Shown here: one piece after another, positions 40,855-49,107 of the stretch
Position numbering within the stretch: position 1 is the first letter of the stretch
How the letters are laid out: every line of letters starts with the position of its first letter
Source: Ectothiorhodospira sp. BSL-9
GTDB lineage: Bacteria > Pseudomonadota > Gammaproteobacteria > Ectothiorhodospirales > Ectothiorhodospiraceae
Assembly (NCBI RefSeq): GCF_001632845.1
Contig: NZ_CP011994.1
Coordinates: forward strand, 186,001 to 250,000
Length of the DNA: 64,000 nucleotides
Direction: 5' to 3'
Notes under the pieces: model-generated
Database searches by the model: none
What the model was told of the DNA's origin: nothing
What the model saw: only the letters and a program-made list of their open reading frames with translations
Translations under genes and position numbers: made by a program

Positions 40855-42492
40855 TCACTCCCCGCTGTCATTCTCCCCGCAGGCCTGGGTGGGCGGTTCC
40901 CAGTGATAGGGCAGCAGTTCGTGGAGGCGATTGGCGGGATGATCCTGGATGCGCTCAAGCACATCGATCAGGTAGTGACGCGGGTTCACCCCGTTCTGCT
41001 TGCAGGTTTCCAGGAGGGTGAGCAGGATGGCCAGGGCGTGGCCACCATTCTCGGAGCCGGTGAAGTTCCAGTTCTTGCGACTCACGCACACCCCGCGCAG
41101 GGCGCGTTCGCCGCGGTTGTTGTCGGGCTCCAGGCGGCCATCCTCAGTGAAGCGCATCAGGGCCTGCCAGTGGTTGAGGACATAACCGATCGCCTTGGCG
41201 AAGTCTCCCCGGGGCGGCAGGCTGGGCAGGATGCGATCCAGCAGGCGACGCAAGCGCTTGAGGATGGGCACCGTGCGGCGCTGGCGGGCCTCGCGGATCT
41301 GCTCGGGGTCCGTGATCCCCTGTTCGCGCAGGCGCGACTCCACCTGGTAGATCGCCGTGATCAGCTTCATCACCAGATGCACCCGGCCGCGTTTTTTGTG
41401 TTTGCGGGCGATCTTTTCGAACGGGCGCCTCGCATGGGCCCAGCAGGCACACCAGATCAGCGCCTCCTGGATCCGCTCGGCGTTCAGGTAGCCCGCATAG
41501 GCATCGGCTTGCAGATATCCCTGGTAGTCACGCAGGTGTTCCAGCGGACCTTCCTGGGATCGGTTGGTGGTGTAGTCGTAGAACACCGGGATGATGCCGT
41601 CCTCCCGCCCGCGGCCCAGGTAGAGCCACAGGCGACAGGTTCGGGTTTGTCGTCGGCCCTTTTCCAGTTGCGGCACCGTGGTGTCGTCGCTGTGAACGAC
41701 CGGACTGGCCAGGGCATCCTGGCGAACGAGGTCGGCCAGCGGGGCCAGGACCGAGGCGGACAGCAGCACGTAGTCGCACAGCCGCTGGCGGGGGACGTCG
41801 TAACCATCCCGGGCCAGCTGCTGGCTGATGCGGTTGAGCGGCAGATGATCCGCGAACTTGCTGATCACGGTATGGGCCAGCAGGCTGGCACCCACCTGGG
41901 CGCCGGGGATCGGTGGCGAGGGGCGCGGTGGAGAGACGATGGTGCGCTCCCCGTCATCCCCCTGGATCGCATACTTGGGCACCTCGTGGCGCTTCACGTA
42001 CAGCTGCCCGGGTTGGTACTCCAGGGTCTCGGTCACCTCGACACCGATCTCCACCAGCGGGCCGCCGTTCTGGGCCTCCAGTTGGGCCCGGGTTTCGTCG
42101 TCGTAGTCGTAGCGCTGCGTCTCCCGGGGCAATTCCGGTGGGAGGACACGGCGACCTCGAGGGGGCTGGGTCTTGCGCCGCTTTTTGGGCGCCTCGGTGG
42201 TTTCTTCTTCGTCTTGCTCGGGGATCGGGGCTTCCTGCGGGTGGAAGAGATCCTGCTGGAGGTAACAGCCACGCTCGGAGCTTTGCCCGAAGCGTTTGCG
42301 CTGGGCCTCAAGGACCTGGCGCTTGAGATTCTCCAGTTGTTCGCTCAGCTCATTGATCGTGGACTGCTGCTGGGCGAGTAGCTGGGACTGCTGCTCAATG
42401 AGCTGATCACGGTCCGCCAGGGCAGCGCGGAACTGCGATTCGCGCAGGCCGGAAGGGGGTGTCGGCAGGTCTTGTGCAGTGCCGTTCAACAT
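40855..42492 (-). CDS. tnpC: IS66 transposase TnpC (copy A)
   Basis: The 545-residue DDE transposase has an N-terminal leucine-zipper-like stretch, a basic linker with KKRRKTQPPRGRR, and the catalytic region with VVHSDDTTV, QADAYAGY and DNNRGERALRG. It appears identical to copies C and D. Confidence 0.95.
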   Translation of the reverse strand: MLNGTAQDLPTPPSGLRESQFRAALADRDQLIEQQSQLLAQQQSTINELSEQLENLKRQVLEAQRKRFGQSSERGCYLQQDLFHPQEAPIPEQDEEETTEAPKKRRKTQPPRGRRVLPPELPRETQRYDYDDETRAQLEAQNGGPLVEIGVEVTETLEYQPGQLYVKRHEVPKYAIQGDDGERTIVSPPRPSPPIPGAQVGASLLAHTVISKFADHLPLNRISQQLARDGYDVPRQRLCDYVLLSASVLAPLADLVRQDALASPVVHSDDTTVPQLEKGRRQTRTCRLWLYLGRGREDGIIPVFYDYTTNRSQEGPLEHLRDYQGYLQADAYAGYLNAERIQEALIWCACWAHARRPFEKIARKHKKRGRVHLVMKLITAIYQVESRLREQGITDPEQIREARQRRTVPILKRLRRLLDRILPSLPPRGDFAKAIGYVLNHWQALMRFTEDGRLEPDNNRGERALRGVCVSRKNWNFTGSENGGHALAILLTLLETCKQNGVNPRHYLIDVLERIQDHPANRLHELLPYHWEPPTQACGENDSGE

Positions 42493-42551
42493 GCCCGCAT
42501 TTTACCACGCCGAAAGCGCTAAGTGGCTGACTTATTGATGGTATTTATCTA

Positions 42552-42917
42552 TCAACGGGTGGCTGTGGCAAGGCATTTTTGCGGGGTTTCCAGGCGCCGC
42601 CAATCGATACCCTCGAACAGCGCCTGCATCTGGCTGCGGGAGAGCCGAACCTCACCCTCTGCATCTCCATCCACCTGCTGGAGCCACTTGAAGCGCCCCT
42701 TCTCCAGGCGCTTGTAGATCATCACAAAGCCCTGGCCATCCCAGTACAGGGCCTTGAGCTTGTCCCCAGCCCGGTTGCGGAAGACGAACAACTCACCGCT
42801 GAGCGGATCCCGCTCCAGGGCCTCGACGATCTCGATGCACAGACCATCGAAGGCCTTGCGGAAATCCACCGGCGCCACTGCCAGGTGGATGGCCACCCCC
42901 GTGGGCCACGCGATCAT
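42552..42917 (-). CDS. tnpB: IS66 accessory protein TnpB (copy A)
   Basis: The 121-residue Orf2 family protein starts MIAWPTGVAIHLA and contains DFRKAFDGL and the FVFRNRAGDKLKALYWDGQGF signature. The ATG overlaps the tnpA stop (ATGA). The family is required for IS66 transposition, and its exact role is unsettled. Confidence 0.93.
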   Translation of the reverse strand: MIAWPTGVAIHLAVAPVDFRKAFDGLCIEIVEALERDPLSGELFVFRNRAGDKLKALYWDGQGFVMIYKRLEKGRFKWLQQVDGDAEGEVRLSRSQMQALFEGIDWRRLETPQKCLATATR

Positions 42918-43297
42918 GCCTCCAGGACCTCCATGGCCCGTTGCAGGGTCTGGGCGCAAAACCCCGGATAGAGCTCGAGCCGACGACCGTGGCTCAAGGT
43001 CACCACCACCGGTCCACCGGGCTGCGGCGACAGGTCCACGGGATCAGGGGCGTCCTCCACCGTGCGCACCGTCAAAAAGCGCTGCGTCCCGGCGGCGGGC
43101 TTCGAGGGCGAATGCTCCGCCTTGGAGTCGACTGTGGCCACCACCCATTCCGGATAGCGCACTGCCCACTGGGACAACTGCTGGGGTGTGACCCCATGCT
43201 GACGGGCAAAGGCCGCCTTGCTCTGGCCTGAAGCTGCCCACTGCTGGACCAGTCCCTTCCAGAAAGCGCGCTTGCGCTGTCGGACACCTCTGTTCAT
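42914..43297 (-). CDS. tnpA: IS66 accessory protein TnpA (copy A)
   Basis: The 127-residue protein has a helix-turn-helix-like N-terminus (KAAFARQHGVTPQQLSQW) and a variable C-terminal half. It is the first gene of the element and is coupled to tnpB. Confidence 0.92.
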   Translation of the reverse strand: MNRGVRQRKRAFWKGLVQQWAASGQSKAAFARQHGVTPQQLSQWAVRYPEWVVATVDSKAEHSPSKPAAGTQRFLTVRTVEDAPDPVDLSPQPGGPVVVTLSHGRRLELYPGFCAQTLQRAMEVLEA

Positions 43298-43904
43298 ACC
43301 GGCACATCTCCTTGGTTGCTTGAGATCGTGCCGTGGACGATGGGGGATCAGGGCGGGCTATGAAATATGGGTTCTAGCGGACGCGTACGTGCTTCTGCTT
43401 TTGCGACCGGAAGCTCAGCCCGTCGATCAGCTCCAGGGCATCCCGCAGGCTGTAGCCGCTGGCGAACTTGTTGCGGATCTCGCTGAAGATCTCCCCGATC
43501 TTGTATTCGATGGTGTCCGGCCCGGTGGCGCGGTCCCGGAAGCCCTGCAGGTAGGGGAACAGCTCGTCGTTGACAAAGGCGATCAGGTCGGCGCCGGTCA
43601 GGGCCGTATCATGGTCGAACAGGCCGTCAGCCGTCCTGGGCGCAGCCCAGGCCGACCAGCGGTAGGGCTCATCGATGATGAACGGGTAGGACTTGCCCAC
43701 CAGCTCCGCCTCCTGGGCACGCTCATACTCCAGGTCGTCCAGGTACTTGAGGAACAACATCCATGACGCGTCTGCTCGGTGTAGTCCAGCTCCGTGGCAC
43801 AACCGGCCTCTTTCCAAAGCACGTCATCGATGTTGCGGAAGGTTGGTTCGAACATTCAGAATCCTGTGGTCAGTTTGCCGAATTATGCCAAAGGCAGGGC
43901 TGTT

Positions 43905-44132
43905 TGGGTGGCCTAACGCGAAGCACCGCGGTGGCCCGCCAGGGACATCCGGCGGCCGCAGGTCGCGTACTGCTGCGTCTTGTGTACGCCCGGCGTGGGC
44001 ATGAGCCCCAAGAGCTACTGGCACCTGTCCCGATCCCTCGGCCCCCAGACCGGGATGACCAATGACTGGCTGCAACGCCAGGGCTTGATCAGCATCCGCG
44101 ATCAATGGATGAAAGCGCATGGTTATGCCTGA
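43905..44132 (+). pseudogene. ltrA: group II intron maturase/reverse transcriptase, C-terminal fragment
   Basis: From 44001 the frame reads SPKSYWHLSRSLGPQTGMTN...QGLISIRDQWMKAHGYA, typical of the maturase and DNA-binding end of intron-encoded RTs. Upstream the match shifts frame near 44000 (CVRPAWA) and then fades, and nothing of the RT domain remains. It is followed directly by intron RNA domains, confirming the identity. Confidence 0.75.
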
Positions 44133-44157
44133 AATCGTCGTGTGCGCCCTTCTTGTA

Positions 44158-44227
44158 AACCGCCTGGTGCGGACCCGCATGCCAGGTGGTGTGGGGAGGG
44201 CGGGCTAAACACCCGCCCTTACCCGAT
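44158..44227 (+). ncRNA. group II intron 3' end (domains V-VI)
   Basis: A hairpin ACCGCCTGGTGCGG...GCCAGGTGGT (domain V type) is followed by a second, GGGCGGG/CCCGCCC (domain VI), and the boundary-like end CTTACCCGAT. This is the usual tail after a maturase stop codon. The 5' portion of the intron is absent. Confidence 0.7.
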
Positions 44228-44238
44228 TCTGTGCTGCT

Positions 44239-44526
44239 TCAGGCCGCAACAAGCTTCTTCACGTTGAGCTCTTTGCGATGTTGTTCAGCATGCCAGAGTT
44301 CATATTGGCATTGCTGATTCAGCCAGCTTTCTGCCGAGGTATTAAAAGCGATAGAAAGTCGGATAGCCATTTCAGGACTAATACCCGCCTTACCGTTCAA
44401 CACGGCACTCAGTGTTTTACGGCTAACGCCCAGACCCTCTGCAGCCGCTGTAACAGTCAGGCCCAGGGGCTCAAGGCAAAGCTCTCTCAATACTTCGCCG
44501 GGGTGAGGAGGATTGTGCATCAACAT
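44239..44526 (-). CDS. higA: HigA family antitoxin (first HigBA pair)
   Basis: This 95-residue HTH protein opens with the HigA pattern [19 protein letters not shown] and has a Xre-type helix-turn-helix ([22 protein letters not shown]). It neutralises HigB and represses the operon. It lies 9 bp after higB, toxin gene first, as is usual for HigBA. Confidence 0.93.
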   Translation of the reverse strand: MLMHNPPHPGEVLRELCLEPLGLTVTAAAEGLGVSRKTLSAVLNGKAGISPEMAIRLSIAFNTSAESWLNQQCQYELWHAEQHRKELNVKKLVAA

Positions 44527-44535
44527 AGCGATACC

Positions 44536-44814
44536 TCAGTGGTAATCTTCGTAATTCACTATCTCGGCATCTCCGTCCTCGAACCGGAACGTCACTCGCC
44601 AGTTACCACCCACTGTCACTGACCAGATTCCGGTGCGATCGCCCGAGAGTTCGTGCAACCGAAGGCCTGGCAAGTCCATATCCTTGGTATCCGACGCCGC
44701 ATTTAATCTACCGAGAATGAGTCGAAGCCTCCTTGCGTGAGCGGCCTGAATCCCTGCTGTGCTGCCGGACTTGAAGAATTTGGCCAAGCCCTTGTGTTCG
44801 AAGCTTCGAATCAT
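44536..44814 (-). CDS. higB: HigB/RelE family toxin (first pair)
   Basis: The 92-residue toxin starts MIRSFEHKGLAKFFKSGS and has the conserved HELSGDRTGIWSVTVGGNWRVTF region split around residues 55-75. It cleaves mRNA on the ribosome. It begins 6 bp after its own sigma-70 promoter, so its leader is minimal. Confidence 0.93.
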   Translation of the reverse strand: MIRSFEHKGLAKFFKSGSTAGIQAAHARRLRLILGRLNAASDTKDMDLPGLRLHELSGDRTGIWSVTVGGNWRVTFRFEDGDAEIVNYEDYH

Positions 44815-44820
44815 TCGCCG

Positions 44821-44849
44821 AACGTACCCCGTAACGTATCAGGTGTCAA
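44821..44849 (-). promoter_or_regulatory. sigma-70 promoter of higBA (first pair)
   Basis: TTGACA (44849-44844) and TACGTT (44826-44821) are 17 bases apart on the minus strand. The -35 box begins four bases after the attC-type end box at 44853-44859. Confidence 0.7.
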
Positions 44850-44852
44850 CTC

Positions 44853-44870
44853 ACATAACGCCGCCAACAC
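44853..44870 (-). repeat. attC-like half site upstream of higBA
   Basis: The box ACATAAC plus GCCG is identical over 11 bp to the half site at 33439. The partner half is lost because truncated Rpn-like gene sequence abuts here. Confidence 0.45.
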
Positions 44871-45557
44871 GTGCAGCTTTATAGTCGGACCCACAGTGAC
44901 CGGTTGTTCCAGGCGGCCCTTCAGGATGGTCGCAGTGCCTTCATCTACACCCCCCTGATCGAACACAAGTCCTGGCCCGACATGGGCGCGCCCCTGCAGC
45001 TGATGGGCTATCGCCACCGCATCTGGTCCCGCTACGCCCAGGGCGAGGTGGAACGACTGCGCAAGCTGCCACCCATCATCACCCTGCTGGTCTACCATGG
45101 ACGACCCCCCTGGAACGTGCCCACCTGTCTGATCGACTGCATCGACGCCGACGAGGATCTGCTGGCCCTGCAACGGGATGGCCGGTACACGGTCAAAGAC
45201 CTCAGCGGCAATGCCCCGGCCTATGAGGAATTTTCCAATCATCCCCTGCTGCGGGCAGGACTGGCGGCACTGGCCAAACCCCATCTCGTGGAGGCACTCA
45301 CCATGTCGCTGGCTCAGGAATGGATGGATCGCGGCGAAGCCAGAGGGGTCCAGAAAGGCATTCAGCAAGGCGTCCAGCAAGGCGAGGCTCAGACCCTATT
45401 GCGCCTCATGGAGCGCAAATTCGGCCCCCAGGCCAGGATGCACTGCCAACAGCGCGTCCAGCAGGCCGATGAGGCTCAATTACTCCAGTGGATCGACAAC
45501 ATTCTCACCGCCGAACGCCTCGAAGACGTCTTCCAGAACGATGCCTCCCTGCAGTAA
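44871..45557 (+). pseudogene. Rpn/YhgA-like PD-(D/E)XK nuclease, N-terminally truncated
   Basis: The frame opens at GTG 44871 with sequence that lies about 50 residues into the family (SRTHSDRLFQAALQDGRSAFIYT, IEHKSWPD). It runs through the usual body to a C-terminus with repeated GVQKGIQQGVQQGEA, the coiled end typical of Rpn proteins. The family promotes recombination or acts as a nuclease. The missing N-terminus is cut exactly at an attC-like half site. Confidence 0.7.
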
Positions 45558-45685
45558 CCTGCTGTCCACAACCCGGCCACGGACCTGGCTGGGAGTACGC
45601 GTCCGCTAGAACCCATATTTCATAGTCCGCCCTGATCCCCCATCGTCCACGGCACGATCTCAAGCAACCAAGGAGATGTGCCGGC

Positions 45686-46069
45686 ATGAACAGAGGTGTC
45701 CGACAGCGCAAGCGCGCTTTCTGGAAGGGACTGGTCCAGCAGTGGGCGGCTTCAGGCCAGAGCAAGGCGGCCTTTGCCCGTCAGCACGGGGTCACACCCC
45801 AGCAGTTATCGCAGTGGGCAGTGCGCTATCCGGAATGGGTGGTGGCCGCGACCGAGGCCAAGGCGGAGCATTCGCCCTCGAAGCCCGCCACCGGGACGCA
45901 GCGCTTTTTGACGGTGCGCACGGTGGGGGACGACCCTGATCCCGTAGACCTGTCGCCGCAGCTCGGTGGACCGGTGGTGGTGACCTTGAGCCACGGTCGT
46001 CGGCTCGAGCTCTATCCGGGGTTTTGCGCCCAGACCCTGCAACGGGCCATGGAGGTCCTGGAGGCATGA
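45686..46069 (+). CDS. tnpA: IS66 accessory protein TnpA (copy B)
   Basis: This is the 127-residue homologue of the copy A protein, with several substitutions in the variable middle (VVAATEAKAEH). Confidence 0.92.
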   Translation: MNRGVRQRKRAFWKGLVQQWAASGQSKAAFARQHGVTPQQLSQWAVRYPEWVVAATEAKAEHSPSKPATGTQRFLTVRTVGDDPDPVDLSPQLGGPVVVTLSHGRRLELYPGFCAQTLQRAMEVLEA

Positions 46070-46431
46070 TCGCCTGGCCCACGGGGGTGGCCATCCACCT
46101 GGCAGTGGCGCCGGTGGATTTCCGCAAGGCCTTCGATGGTCTGTGCATCGAGATCGTCGAGGCCCTGGAGCGGGATCCGCTCAGCGGTGAGTTGTTCGTC
46201 TTCCGCAACCGGGCCGGGGATAAGCTCAAGGCCCTGTACTGGGATGGCCAGGGCTTTGTGATGATCTACAAGCGCCTGGAGAAGGGGCGCTTCAAGTGGC
46301 TCCAGCAGGTGGATGGAGATGCAGAGGGTGAGGTTCGGCTCTCCCGCAGCCAGATGCAGGCGCTGTTCGAGGGTATCGATTGGCGGCGCCTGGAAACCCC
46401 TCGAAAATGCCTTGCCACAGCCACCCGCTGA
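46066..46431 (+). CDS. tnpB: IS66 accessory protein TnpB (copy B)
   Basis: 121 residues. The start overlaps the tnpA stop. It is nearly identical to copy A, differing by ETPRKC for ETPQKC near the end. Confidence 0.93.
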   Translation: MIAWPTGVAIHLAVAPVDFRKAFDGLCIEIVEALERDPLSGELFVFRNRAGDKLKALYWDGQGFVMIYKRLEKGRFKWLQQVDGDAEGEVRLSRSQMQALFEGIDWRRLETPRKCLATATR

Positions 46432-46490
46432 TAGATAAATACCATCAACAAGTCAGCCACTTAGCGCTTTCGGCGTGGTAAAATGCGGGC

Positions 46491-48128
46491 ATGTTAAAGG
46501 GCGCTGCACAAGACCTGCCGACACCCCCTTCCGGCCTGCGCGAATCGCAGTTCCGCGCTGCCCTGGCGGACCGTGATCAGCTCATTGAGCAGCAGTCCCA
46601 GCTACTCGCCCAGCAGCAGTCCACGATCAATGAGCTGAGCGAACAACTGGAGAATCTCAAGCGCCAGGTCCTTGAGGCCCAGCGCAAACGCTTCGGGCAA
46701 AGCTCCGAGCGTGGCTGTTACCTCCAGCAGGATCTCTTCCACCCGCAGGAAGCCCCGATCCCCGAGCAAGACGAAGAAGAAACCACCGAGGCGCCCAAAA
46801 AGCGGCGCAAGACCCAGCCCCCTCGAGGTCGCCGTGTCCTCCCACCGGAATTGCCCCGGGAGACGCAGCGCTACGACTACGACGACGAAACCCGGGCCCA
46901 ACTGGAAGCCCAGAACGGCGGCCCGCTGGTGGAGATCGGTGTCGAGGTGACCGAGACCCTGGAGTACCAACCCGGGCAGCTGTACGTGAAGCGCCACGAG
47001 GTGCCCAAGTATGCGATCCAGGGGGATGACGGGGAGCGCACCATCGTCTCTCCACCGCGCCCCTCGCCACCGATCCCCGGCGCCCAGGTGGGTGCCAGCC
47101 TGCTGGCCCATACCGTGATCAGCAAGTTCGCGGATCATCTGCCGCTCAACCGCATCAGCCAGCAGCTGGCCCGGGATGGTTACGACGTCCCCCGCCAGCG
47201 GCTGTGCGACTACGTGCTGCTGTCCGCCTCGGTCCTGGCCCCGCTGGCCGACCTCGTTCGCCAGGATGCCCTGGCCAGTCCGGTCGTTCACAGTGACGAC
47301 ACCACGGTGCCGCAACTGGAAAAGGGCCGACGACAAACCCGAACCTGTCGCCTGTGGCTCTACCTGGGCCGCGGGCGGGAGGACGGCATCATCCCGGTGT
47401 TCTACGACTACACCACCAACCGATCCCAGGAAGGTCCGCTGGAACACCTGCGTGACTACCAGGGATATCTGCAAGCCGATGCCTATGCGGGCTACCTGAA
47501 CGCCGAGCGGATCCAGGAGGCGCTGATCTGGTGTGCCTGCTGGGCCCATGCGAGGCGCCCGTTCGAAAAGATCGCCCGCAAACACAAAAAACGCGGCCGG
47601 GTGCATCTGGTGATGAAGCTGATCACGGCGATCTACCAGGTGGAATCGCGCCTGCGCGAACAGGGGATCACGGACCCCGAGCAGATCCGCGAGGCCCGCC
47701 AGCGCCGCACGGTGCCCATCCTCAAGCGCTTGCGTCGCCTGCTGGACCGCATCCTGCCCAGCCTGCCGCCCCGGGGAGACTTCGCCAAGGCGATCGGTTA
47801 TGTCCTCAACCACTGGCAGGCCCTGATGCGCTTCACTGAGGATGGCCGCCTGGAGCCCGACAACAACCGCGGCGAACGCGCCCTGCGCGGGGTATGCGTG
47901 AGCCGCAAGAACTGGAACTTCACCGGCTCCGAGAATGGTGGCCACGCCCTGGCCATCCTGCTCACCCTCCTGGAAACCTGCAAGCAGAACGGGGTGAACC
48001 CGCGTCACTATCTGATCGATGTGCTTGAGCGCATCCAGGATCATCCCGCCAATCGCCTCCACGAACTGCTGCCCTATCACTGGGAACCGCGCACCCAGGC
48101 CTGCGGGGAGAATGCCAGCGGGGAGTGA
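46491..48128 (+). CDS. tnpC: IS66 transposase TnpC (copy B)
   Basis: This 545-residue DDE transposase has all catalytic segments intact. It differs from copies A, C and D by a few residues at the two ends. Confidence 0.95.
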   Translation: MLKGAAQDLPTPPSGLRESQFRAALADRDQLIEQQSQLLAQQQSTINELSEQLENLKRQVLEAQRKRFGQSSERGCYLQQDLFHPQEAPIPEQDEEETTEAPKKRRKTQPPRGRRVLPPELPRETQRYDYDDETRAQLEAQNGGPLVEIGVEVTETLEYQPGQLYVKRHEVPKYAIQGDDGERTIVSPPRPSPPIPGAQVGASLLAHTVISKFADHLPLNRISQQLARDGYDVPRQRLCDYVLLSASVLAPLADLVRQDALASPVVHSDDTTVPQLEKGRRQTRTCRLWLYLGRGREDGIIPVFYDYTTNRSQEGPLEHLRDYQGYLQADAYAGYLNAERIQEALIWCACWAHARRPFEKIARKHKKRGRVHLVMKLITAIYQVESRLREQGITDPEQIREARQRRTVPILKRLRRLLDRILPSLPPRGDFAKAIGYVLNHWQALMRFTEDGRLEPDNNRGERALRGVCVSRKNWNFTGSENGGHALAILLTLLETCKQNGVNPRHYLIDVLERIQDHPANRLHELLPYHWEPRTQACGENASGE

Positions 48129-48161
48129 GGGTTGGGTATACGTGCCCTACCGGACACTTAC

Positions 48162-48345
48162 GCTGGGAAGCCCTGGAAGGAACCATGATGCGCCCCGGCA
48201 GCGGTTGGCGAGAAAACCGTAGTGCCTCACGCGCATGAGACCTTTTGGCAGGATGTGCTGCAGGAAGCGACGCACGAACTCTTGCCCGGTCAAGGTCATG
48301 ACCTTGCGTTGCTCGGTCAGATAATCTTTGTAGGCAACGCTAGCG
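48162..48345 (-). pseudogene. IS91-family transposase fragment
   Basis: The minus-strand frame reads VAYKDYLTEQRKVMTL, EFVRRFLQHILPKG and RVRHYGFLANRCRG, characteristic of IS91 (HUH Y1/Y2) transposases around the central domain. Both ends are missing: one side stops in the attC-like site at 48332 and the other at the IS66 copy B insertion. Confidence 0.75.
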
Positions 48346-48391
48346 CTCAACCGCGCGGGGTACGAGCGTCGGTTGGAGCGCCTTGTTGGGC
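48332..48391 (-). repeat. attC-like recombination site
   Basis: On the minus strand the site begins with box GCCCAAC, then arm GGCGCTCCAACCG. A spacer follows, then the complementary arm CGGTTGAGCGC, with one unpaired extra base, and GCGTT. The closing box is altered where IS91 sequence starts. The higA stop codon lies inside it, as in integron cassettes. Confidence 0.65.
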
Positions 48392-48697
48392 ATGATTTGG
48401 AATATGCACAGCTTCCGCATGCAGCTTCAGGCCAAGTGCTGTCATGACCTTCAGGATTGTGTCAAACCCTGGAGTCCGCTCACCAGAAAGCGCTTTGTAT
48501 AGGCTTTCGCGTGACACACCTGCATCACGTGCCACTTGTGACATTCCTCTCGCACGGGCAATATCACCAAGAGCCTTTGCGATAAACGCAGCGTCACCTT
48601 CTGCCTCTTCCATGCAGGCTTCCAGATATGCCGCCATTTCTTCAGGCGTACGGAGATGCTCAGCAACATCGTAGCGGGACGTGGCTGTCTTTTTCAT
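48347..48697 (-). CDS. higA: addiction module antidote protein (second HigA-like)
   Basis: The 116-residue protein has an acidic N-terminal third (RTPEEMAAYLEACMEEAEGD) and a Xre-type HTH (MSQVARDAGVSRESLYKALSG), as in the antidote family that pairs with small RelE toxins. It lies 8 bp after the toxin gene. Its last 15 residues are encoded by attC-like sequence. Confidence 0.9.
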   Translation of the reverse strand: MKKTATSRYDVAEHLRTPEEMAAYLEACMEEAEGDAAFIAKALGDIARARGMSQVARDAGVSRESLYKALSGERTPGFDTILKVMTALGLKLHAEAVHIPNHAQQGAPTDARTPRG

Positions 48698-48705
48698 GGG
48701 TCATC

Positions 48706-48993
48706 CTACAGATTGCGGGCGAGGCGTAGCGCGGTCTTAATATCTCTCAACTGGCTGCTTTTGTCACCACCAGCCAACAAGATCACCAACTCACGCCCTT
48801 GCTGTTTGTAGTACACCCGGTAACCGGGGCCATAGTTGATTCGCAACTCAGAGACTCCTTCACCTACTGGCTCGGCGTCTCCGGGATTCCCTGCGGCCAA
48901 GCGCTCGACTCTCGCCAAAACTCGGGCACGAGCACGAATATCACGCAACCCATCGAGCCACTTGACATAGACTTCCGTTTTGCGGATCTCCAT
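48706..48993 (-). CDS. higB: HigB/RelE-type toxin (second pair)
   Basis: From the ATG at 48993 it has 95 residues. It opens MEIRKTEVYVKWLDGLRD and has the conserved ELRINYGPGYRVYYK and LLAGGDKSSQLRDI segments of the RelE-like addiction killer family. It is unrelated in subfamily to the first HigB at 44.5 kb. Confidence 0.9.
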   Translation of the reverse strand: MEIRKTEVYVKWLDGLRDIRARARVLARVERLAAGNPGDAEPVGEGVSELRINYGPGYRVYYKQQGRELVILLAGGDKSSQLRDIKTALRLARNL

Positions 48994-49003
48994 CGCACCA
49001 CCA

Positions 49004-49032
49004 AATGTAGCCCAGTGGATACACCCTGTCAA
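49004..49032 (-). promoter_or_regulatory. sigma-70 promoter of second toxin-antitoxin pair
   Basis: TTGACA (49032-49027) and TACATT (49009-49004) are 17 bases apart on the minus strand, ending 10 bp before the toxin ATG. It lies between the attC-like site at 49049 and the gene. Confidence 0.75.
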
Positions 49033-49048
49033 CTTCGATTATTTGCCC

Positions 49049-49107
49049 AAACAACGCTGCGCTCAGCCGCGCGGATTTTTCGCGTCGGCTACAGCGCCTT
49101 GTTGTGC
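49049..49107 (-). repeat. attC-like recombination site
   Basis: On the minus strand the order is box GCACAAC, arm GGCGCTGTAGCCG, spacer, arm CGGCTGAGCGC and box GTTGTTT, 59 bp in all. The arms pair with one bulge. The stop of the DUF2442 gene lies inside. Confidence 0.65.

Larger units (their letters stand above)
40822..43388 (-). mobile_element. IS66 element, copy A (inserted in hsdM)
   Basis: This 2567-bp element is bounded by related inverted ends GTAAGTGTCCGGTAG and GTACGCGTCCGCTAG. It is flanked by the 8-bp duplication GTGCTTCT (40814-40821 and 43389-43396). It carries tnpA, tnpB and tnpC on the minus strand. Confidence 0.95.
39791..43855 (-). pseudogene. hsdM: type I restriction methylase subunit, interrupted and frameshifted
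   Basis: The 5' part runs from ATG 43855 (MFEPTFRNIDDVLWKEAG) with a frame break at about 43765-43772, where two extra bases separate DYTEQT from SWMLFLKYLDDLE. It reaches 43389, where a 2567-bp IS66 element interrupts it. The rest (40821-39791) carries the methylase core: YYTPRPLIRAMI, AAGSAGFLCEA and the NPPF catalytic motif. Both lesions should abolish modification activity. Confidence 0.93.
45595..48161 (+). mobile_element. IS66 element, copy B
   Basis: This copy is 2567 bp, in plus orientation, with the same ends as copy A. The flanks share GCTGGGA immediately outside both ends, a 7-bp match where 8 is expected. It is slightly diverged from copies A, C and D (MLKGAAQ start and PRTQACGENASGE end of TnpC). 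It sits at the edge of an IS91 fragment. Confidence 0.93.

Noticed and set aside
40903-42381. 492-codon open frame opposite each IS66 tnpC (also at 46602, 51905 and 54038)
   Set aside because: It recurs only because tnpC recurs. It has no family features and is a high-GC shadow.
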